Notes under the pieces: model-generated
What the model was told of the DNA's origin: nothing
What the model saw: the letters and a program-made list of their open reading frames with translations, nothing else
Database searches by the model: none
Assembly (NCBI RefSeq): GCF_028554725.1
Contig: NC_071669.1
Location: 5,037,501-5,101,500 of the forward strand
Length of the DNA stretch: 64,000 nt
Source of the DNA: Zeugodacus cucurbitae
Taxonomy: Eukaryota; Arthropoda; Insecta; Diptera; Tephritidae
Direction: 5' to 3'
Position numbers and translations under genes: made by a program
Shown: piece after piece, positions 26,201 to 35,200 of the stretch
How the letters are laid out: each line of letters begins with the position of its first letter
Position numbering within the stretch: the first letter of the stretch is position 1

Positions 26201-29200
26201 AACAACATTAATTTTAGACAACGAATAAATTACATAGCACTGCACAAGTTGTACGTGATGAATGTCTGGCATTTTTGTAATTTTATAGCGTTTTATTTAT
26301 ATACATAGTTGTCAGAATTTTGCTAAACCAGAAATAACAAGAAAAAACGTTAATTTCGGATGTACCGAAGCTAATATACCCTTCACAGGTGCAAATCTTT
26401 TAGTGACTATGTGTTTAAGCAAATCTAAAGACGTAAGAAAAAGTAATTAAAAAAAGAAAAGTTTTCCATACAAGTCATTGATTCCGATCGTCCAGTTTGT
26501 ATGGCAGCTATATGCTATAGTGAACCGATCTGAACAATTTTTTCGGAGATTAAATTATTTCTATGAGCAATAACTCCCACCAAATTTTGTGAAGATATGT
26601 AGTAAAATGCGGAAGTTTTCCCTACAAGCCCTTGATTCCGATCGTTCAGTTTGTATGGCAGCTATATGCTATAGTGAACCGATCTGAACAATTTTTTTCG
26701 GAGATTAAATTCTTTTTATGAACAATAACTCACATCAAATTTCGTGAAGATATGTAGTAAAATGCGGAAGTTTTCCATACAAGTCATTGATTCCGATCGT
26801 TCAGTTTGTATGGCAGCTATATGCTATAGTGAACCGATTTGAACAATTTTTTCGGAGATTAAATTATTTCTATGAACAATAGCTCACACCAAATTTTGTG
26901 AAGATATGTAGTAAAATGCGGAAGTTTTCCATACAACCCCTTGATTCCGATCGTTCAGTTTGTATGGCAGCTATATGATATAGTAGTCCGATATCGGCAG
27001 TTCCGACAAATGAGCAGCTTTTTGAAGAGAAAATAACATCTGCAAAATTTCAAAACGATATCTTAAAAACTGAAGGACTAGTCCGTATATATACAGACGG
27101 ACAGACAGACGGGCATGGCTAAATCGACTCAGTTCAACATACTGATCATTTATATATATACTTTATAGGGCCTCCGACGCTTCCTTCTGGGTGTTACAAA
27201 CTTCGTGACAAACGTAATATACCCTGTTCAGGGTATAATACAGTATGAATGCTTAGAACAGCTTTCGGTGACAAATTAAGGAATTATGTAACGGGTGATT
27301 TTTTTGAGGTTAGGATTTTCATGCATTAGTATTTGACAGATCACGTGGGATTTCAGACATGGTGTCAAAGAGAAAGATGCTCAGTATGCTTTGACATTTC
27401 ATCATGAATAGACTTACTAACGAGCAACGCTTGCAAATCATTGAATTTTATTACCAAAATCAGTGTTCGGTTCGAAATGTGTTTCGCGCTTTACGTCCGA
27501 TTTATGGTCTACATAATCGACCAAGTGAGCAAACAATTAATGCGATTGTGACCAAGTTTCGCACTCAGTTTACTTTATTGGACATTAAACCAACCACACG
27601 AATGCATACAGTGCGTACAGAAGAGAATATTGCGTCTGTTTCTGAGAGTGTGGCTGAAGACCGTGAAATGTCGATTCGTCGCCGTTCGCAGCAATTGGGT
27701 TTGTGTTATTCGACCACATGGAAGATTTTACGCAAAGATCTTGGTGTAAAACCGTATAAAATACAGCTCGTGCAAGAACTGAAGCCGAACGATCTGCCAC
27801 AACGTCGAATTTTCAGTGAATGGGCCCTAGAAAAGTTGGCAGAAAATCCGCTTTTTTATCGACAAATTTTGTTCAGCGATGAGGCTCATTTCTGGTTGAA
27901 TGGCTACGTAAATAAGCAAAATTGCCGCATTTGGGGTGAAGAGCAACCAGAAGCCGTTCAAGAACTGCCCATGCATCCCGAAAAATGCACTGTTTGGTGT
28001 GGTTTGTACGCTGGTGGAATCATTGGACCGTATTTTTTCAAAGATGCTGTTGGACGCAACGTTACGGTGAATGGCGATCGCTATCGTTCGATGCTAACAA
28101 ACTTTTTGTTGCCAAAAATGGAAGAACTGAACTTGGTTGACATGTGGTTTCAACAAAATGGCGCTACATGCCACACAGCTCGCGATTCTATGGCCATTTT
28201 GAGGGAAAACTTCGGAGAACAATTCATCTCAAGAAATGGACCCGTAAGTTGGCCACCAAGATCATGCGATTTAACGCCTTTAGACTATTTTTTGTGGGGC
28301 TACGTCAAGTCTAAAGTCTACAGAAATAAGCCAGCAACTATTCCAGCTTTGGAAGACAACATTTCCGAAGAAATTCGGGCTATTCCGGCCGAAATGCTCG
28401 AAAAAGTTGCCCAAAATTGGACTTTCCGAATGGACCACCTAAGACGCAGCCGCGGTCAACATTTAAATGAAATTATCTTCAAAAAGTAAATGTCATGAAC
28501 CAATCTAACGTTTCAAATAAAGAACCGATGAGATTTTGCAAATTTTATGCGTTTTTTTTTTTTTAAAATTATCAAGCTCTTAAAAAATCACCCTTTACAT
28601 ATGTATACATATAAGAAAAAGTTCGTGATAAGCTTGAAAGTGCGCACCTAATGTTATTTTTGTTTTAGTTATGGCGTTGCTATTCCCCACCAAAACGATG
28701 CGCTCCTCTTGGTCTTAGGCATTTCGAAATATTATCAAATACTACATATTTGGCATGTTTGGCAGTTGACACAATTAGATAACGTTTATAAATAAATAGA
28801 AAGTACATATACTTAAGTGATAATAACTACATAAAATACATATATATGTGTTGAAAATAAATATTGTATTTTGAGTTTAATTTGGCGAGTTTTTTAACCT
28901 TAAACTGTTTACCACAGTTTTATTATAGTTTATACGAGTATATGATTAACAGAAAGAACAAGTGAACAGGCATTTATGAGACCACCCCATAGGAAAATAC
29001 CACCTACATATGTACATATTTACAAAATTATTCAGTGATAAGAAAAAGCATCCCTGCAGAAAGATTGTTAAAGTAAATATAGATAACTGTAAAAGTATTA
29101 GCAACTCATTTGCAAAGTAATTAATTCGCTTGAACAAATAATAATAAAAAAATGACTTTATCAGCCGATCGTTTTGAATATTAATTATATGCATATTTAT

Positions 29201-32200
29201 ATACCACTTATATGTATGTATGTACATTCAAATGTTGGTTTATGTGCTTGAAACGGAAAATATTACACTTTTCTGAAATTTTCTAGTTTCTGACTGAAAT
29301 CCAACTAGTTCGAAAAATAGCGGATTTGGAACAAGTATAGAACGATTTTTTGATTAGATTTAGATTAGATTAGTTGTTAATTTGCTCTTCAATCCTACTA
29401 GACATTTGACTATTTTTGAACTGGTGTAAGGTCTGGTGAGGTCAATATCAGACGTTCAACTATTTTTGAACTGGTATAAGATCTGGTGTGATATATCTGA
29501 AATCTGACATTTGTCAGCTTGTTTTGGCTTGTAGTACATACTAGTTGTAAATTAATTTTTAACCAGTTGATTCGACTGCAGAGATACTATATATACACTT
29601 TCGTATGTACAAATGTCTACATATATGACAGGGAAATTGATACTGTTGTGCGGTCGTATCACTATCACATTTTGTTGTTGTTTATTGTTTTTGGTTTCAT
29701 GTAATGTGTGCACATTGATAAGATTTCTTTCATTTATACACATACAGTATACTCGATTTTTGTTTTTTAATGCAAATGAAAACGTTGCGAGTGGAAATTA
29801 AATCGAAACTGAAATCTAACACATGTTATATATACATACTTAGAGTATGTAGTAGATTTAAGCACAGCAACAATATGCAAATGTATGAGCAGCAAAACGT
29901 TCTCAATACATGCATAAGTAATGTGTAACGTTTTAGAGTGCCGCAAAAACCGTTTATTAAAGAGAGGGCGTACATAAGTCGCTAGTACATTTATCTGCCT
30001 CATTTGCTTGCTTTTCATTTCATGTAGGGAAGTGTCTGTTTTACATGTATAGTTGATAGGGAAAAGTTTGAGGTTGTTGCTCCTCCTTTATAAAACATTT
30101 TTATTAGTCCAAGTTTTAGCCTCTAAGCTCATTTCATTTTTAGATAACAAACAATAAATAACAGGCTATTATCACTACTACTATTTACGCCGTGAATACC
30201 AAAAAGAGAGTTAGAAAAGCGTAGCAATCTCAGTAAGCGATTTCTGTGTAGTAAAGCTAATAGTTTTTCATTAAAAATTTATTTATTTGAAATGAGCAAG
30301 AATGAATGAATAATATTTGCTATATTTATGCACACGTAACATTTAAATATGTATGTATATACACAATAGCAGAATAATACAATCGACTATGAATGAAATA
30401 TAGAAATATATCATAATATACATATACACGTGTGTACACGCAAAGTAAATAAAATATACTACATTCCAGTAATATATATTTAAACTGTTGTAAATATGTA
30501 CATATTCACTTTGCTTTTTGAACCACTTAAGCTTAACGAATGGAGAAAATTTGCTCTAAATAAGACTGAGTGGGAATAATGACTGTCAAGCAGACGTAAG
30601 CAAGATTTAATTGTGACTATAATTTCTTATTCTAACGACTACTTTCCGAAATTACAAACAAACTTATGTACATATGTACACATATACAAAAATTGGCGGC
30701 AGCCAACGCATACAAACAGCTATAAATGGGCTGATCAGCAATAATAAAAGTTGTAAAATTGTAAAATTGTTTGTAAATGATTTAAAAAGCTTCGTTAAAT
30801 ACTATATATGCATTAAATTTATATATATATATGTAATAATATTTAACATGAAATAAATTGAATGCGAATAGTTAGAAAGCACGTGTTGCAAGTTTGCATA
30901 AGACGTAAGCAATAGAACACAGAAAGTAATTGTTGTTGCAAATAAAAATTAACATACATATCTACGTAATTGCACATTTCCTTAAGGGGTTAGGGGCAGG
31001 TAGGAATTTAAAAAAATTAATTTTTTGATTTTTGCATTTTCGTTAATTGTAATATCTTAAAAATATTCTCCGAAAATTTGAAAATTACTTTTCGAGTTAT
31101 TCGACAAATAACAAAGAGCGCTCGGGCACTCCAAAACGATCGGGTGAAACTTTAAGCGATGTTTTTCGAACCCGTGACAACTGTAACTCGAAAACCGCTC
31201 AGAAGATTTTAATAAAATTTATACAGCTTTTAGAACACATAATAATCGTGGGTCTGATCGAAGTTGTTTTTTGTTTTTCAAAAATTTCAATTTTTTAAGA
31301 CCAATTAACTGTTGATTTTTTCCCGAAAATCTAATAAAAAAATTACTGAGGCCGTAATTTTTTTAATTTTTGACAAAAAAAGCTTCGATCAGCCTTTAAT
31401 CTATTTAATCTATTCTATTTAATGAGCTTTAATCTATTCATAAAACTAATTATTGTTATCTGATTGATTTTAGATGAATCTCCAAGGAATTATGATGGAC
31501 ACCACGAGCACATTGTTAGAACTGTGTCAACACAAACAGCTATAACGTTGGAAATTATAAATATATATTTTTTTTTAATTCTCGTGACTTCAGTTTAAAA
31601 CATTGTGTTATAATGCCTTATTAATACTTTTGTAAAATAACATGATTTAATAGCAAAAAAATACTGAAAATTCTTATTTTTTCGTGTCTCTGACTATCGC
31701 TAACCCCTTAAGCAGCATGCCAACTACTACAATATATTGTCTAACATACTAAATATTGTAAAAACCAACTAATTAGAATATCCGGTACATACATATATTT
31801 ATATGTATGCATTGAATAGCAATCACATGTCACGATCAATCAATTTTCATATTTCTATCGATTGTATGTGGGTGGCAGAAAATAAAGCGAAATATACTAC
31901 AAGGACGCAATGCAGTTGAATGTGCAATAGTAAATATAATTAAATAAAACTAAATACATATGTATGTGTATTGCATTACGCAAATAGCATGTTACTAACA
32001 GGGTTAATGGCTGACCAATTTAATATTATTATTAAATGAATTAAATGAAAGTAGGTTTAATGATAATTTATCGAATACCAATATCTGATAATAAATATTA
32101 GAAGTGCTGCTTTGCGTTTATATTTAGATTGCATGCATTAAAGCACATTAATACAGATTAAATGCAAACGACAATAGTCCATAACCAATTGCGTGGTATC

Positions 32201-35200
32201 AATTACTATAGAACTATAAAGCACTGTGGTTTGACTACTACTCAAATATCGAGGTAAACAACAGGTGTCATAATATCCATAGCTCATTCAGTTGTTTTCA
32301 GCAAAATCATGCTATCAAAATATTTGCATTTGATTTACTTTAGCTATAGTTAATACCAGATTATTACAATTTACTCGTTACGTGGTAATTCAAATGGAAA
32401 TTGAGCACGGCAAATAAGAACATGTCTATGGATATTTACATGAGCTGCATTCATTTGCTACCCACTTGTAAAAGATTACGATGCGATTACCAAGCTAACA
32501 ACAGTGAAGGTCGCCAATAGTTGTCCAAATCTAATATAAGTATAATACACTTCGTTAGACAATGCAATATTTTTACCTAAAGTGAATACTGAGAGAACGG
32601 AACATATGTACATATAAGATCTATATTTTGAAATACTTCTACTAAACTGCGATTCATAGAATTATCCCAAGTACCACAAAATGTTTCAAACTGTTTTTAG
32701 TATCACCTTCGTCTCTCGCTGTGCCTAAGTGATTTGTCGCAGACAGAGTTAATACTTCAGATAAGTTAAAGCATACAACTTAAGTAGTCATATTTTCTTT
32801 CATTATATGCATAGCATTTTGAGTTTATTGTTTCGCTTTGTAGGTGCAACAGGTGACAATTTCTTTGTTCTATATTGCAAGGTAATCGTTGAAATATTAA
32901 CTACATAAGTACTGTACCTGTTTGGACAATGGTGATAGCTATGCGAATTTCTTAATCTTTACCTAGCTTAGTACGCAAAAATCTAGGCGAAAAAATCATT
33001 AAATATCTTTAGGCGGCTGAAGGACAAAAGGAAGATCGAATACTGCCTTCAATGTTGTTAATAGTCGCTGAAGAAATGAACATAATTAGTGTTACAGCGA
33101 AATTTTTTTTTGGATTTTTGGATGAAAATTTCTCTACAGTTTTATTTATAATGGAAGATAACCCTAAAAATACTTTCTTTTGATAAGCTGTAGGAAAACT
33201 ATTAGAATTGATTACTGTTAAGCTTACAAAGTTCTGTGAAATATTTTATCCTATAGAAACTCTGACTTTAAACACTTCAATATAAATTTATCATTTCATC
33301 TTACCAACGTACGAAGTTTGATTTATTATTTGCTGTTTATAATATGCATGATGCCGATCAGGTTTTCACTTAGCATTGACGTAGGTAAGGTAAAGGAAGT
33401 ATACGTCAAACAGGTATCAACTTTTTCCTGTTAAAATTAAAAAAAAAATTGCAGGTAGGCATTTAAACCCAATTGCAGACATGCGTTTGCCTTAGGAGAA
33501 GCCGCAAAAAATTACATTCAACACGTACAGTCAGTACAGCAACTATACCTAAGAGGCAAGGTGACAACTACTGCAATGCATTGAAAGCGTACGTGATGTC
33601 AAACAACAAGACCATAATGTAAACATTATTTACACCTGCACATGGCGAGCAATACATACAACAAATGTGCAAATGCAATGAGTCGCGTCTATAGAAAACG
33701 TGGCTCGTAACATCTACAGGTACTCGTAAAGAGTATTAGCAAAACAAACGTAAATGTTTATATATACATATATGTATGTATATATGTATATAAGTATTCG
33801 TCAATTTGTTGTGTCTAAAAATAGTAAGGTATTAATCACACATTGATTTGTTCTTCTACAAAGCCAAGAGAGTCTATCGCGCAGCGCGTGGAATAGTGAT
33901 GAAATAAAAACACTTAACTCGCTATCAATGGACTCGCTAAAAACGTGGTGGCGATTTACTACGCAGTAAACAAAAATTTATACGCGTTTATTGAAATGGT
34001 GAGCAGCAAAGGAAGTGTATAAAATAGCCACACACATTAGTATTGGAGCGCTAAAAAAAATAAATAAATATATGAATATATAAAAGAACGTGCTGATTTG
34101 TATAGTTTGAATTTAATAACAAAGCGTGCGTTTAAAACAATATAGCTTAAATACATATACATACATATGTATATAAATTTGTATCTATGTAGCTGTATAA
34201 CCGGTTGATACACGCCCATAAAAAACATAAATATGTGCCAAATAAACCGCATACGCTGAAAATATCGCTAAAAACCGGCTGTGCTATGTTTTAAGCATAC
34301 ATAAGTATCCACCATATACAAATACACATAAACAAAAGTTTTATATGAGTAGAAAAAAATATATGTTTAAGTGGCAGTAGCAAAATAGCATGAATGAATT
34401 ATTGTGAAAAATGCGCATGAACTAGTTTTTAGTTTAGCTATGCGCCAAACGGGTAATTACAAATACTACGTATGTATATGCGCTTCGCGTTCATTAAACT
34501 CTGCTGTTAACAAGAAAATTGTGGTAAACATAAACATGACTGCAAGTGCTAAAGCATCAACGAGAAGTAAACAGAAGTCAAGTTGAAAAGAGCAAAAATG
34601 AGGCAGAAATTTTGTAAACAAAGTGTTAGAAAAAACTGAAATGCCCCAAAAAAGCGATGTTTACATTACGAGCGGCGACGTCTCAAGCAGTTTCTGCCAC
34701 ATTGAGACAACACCGCAGCGAAGGCAACTAAAAAAAAGCGCAACGTCAGAAATGTTTACACAAGTGAATGGAGCAAAAGAAGTGAAAAATGGACATTGAA
34801 AAACACATGCTTTCAAGTGGAAAATCGATAATAACATATGAAAAAACTACAGACAACAATAACAAATACAGCAGACGCGAAAATTGCCTCGTAATGTCAA
34901 TAAATAATGCAATTGAACATTTACCATAGTGTGGGAAACACATTAGATACGCTGACGTATTGACGAACAAAATACGTACGTTTACGTTGCATACGTGATT
35001 TGGTCAAATTTGGAAATAAGCGATGAAGGAATATGGAAAGAATGCATTTATATATTAAGATGAATTAAAAGTAATATAATGATGGAACTCCAGAAAACGG
35101 GAAGTTGTATGGGCATCATAGATACTCTCTTTTTAAACTGAAATAATAGGCTTAAAATTACGGCAGACGTTAGTAATTGAAAACTTCTTTGAAGTTGATA

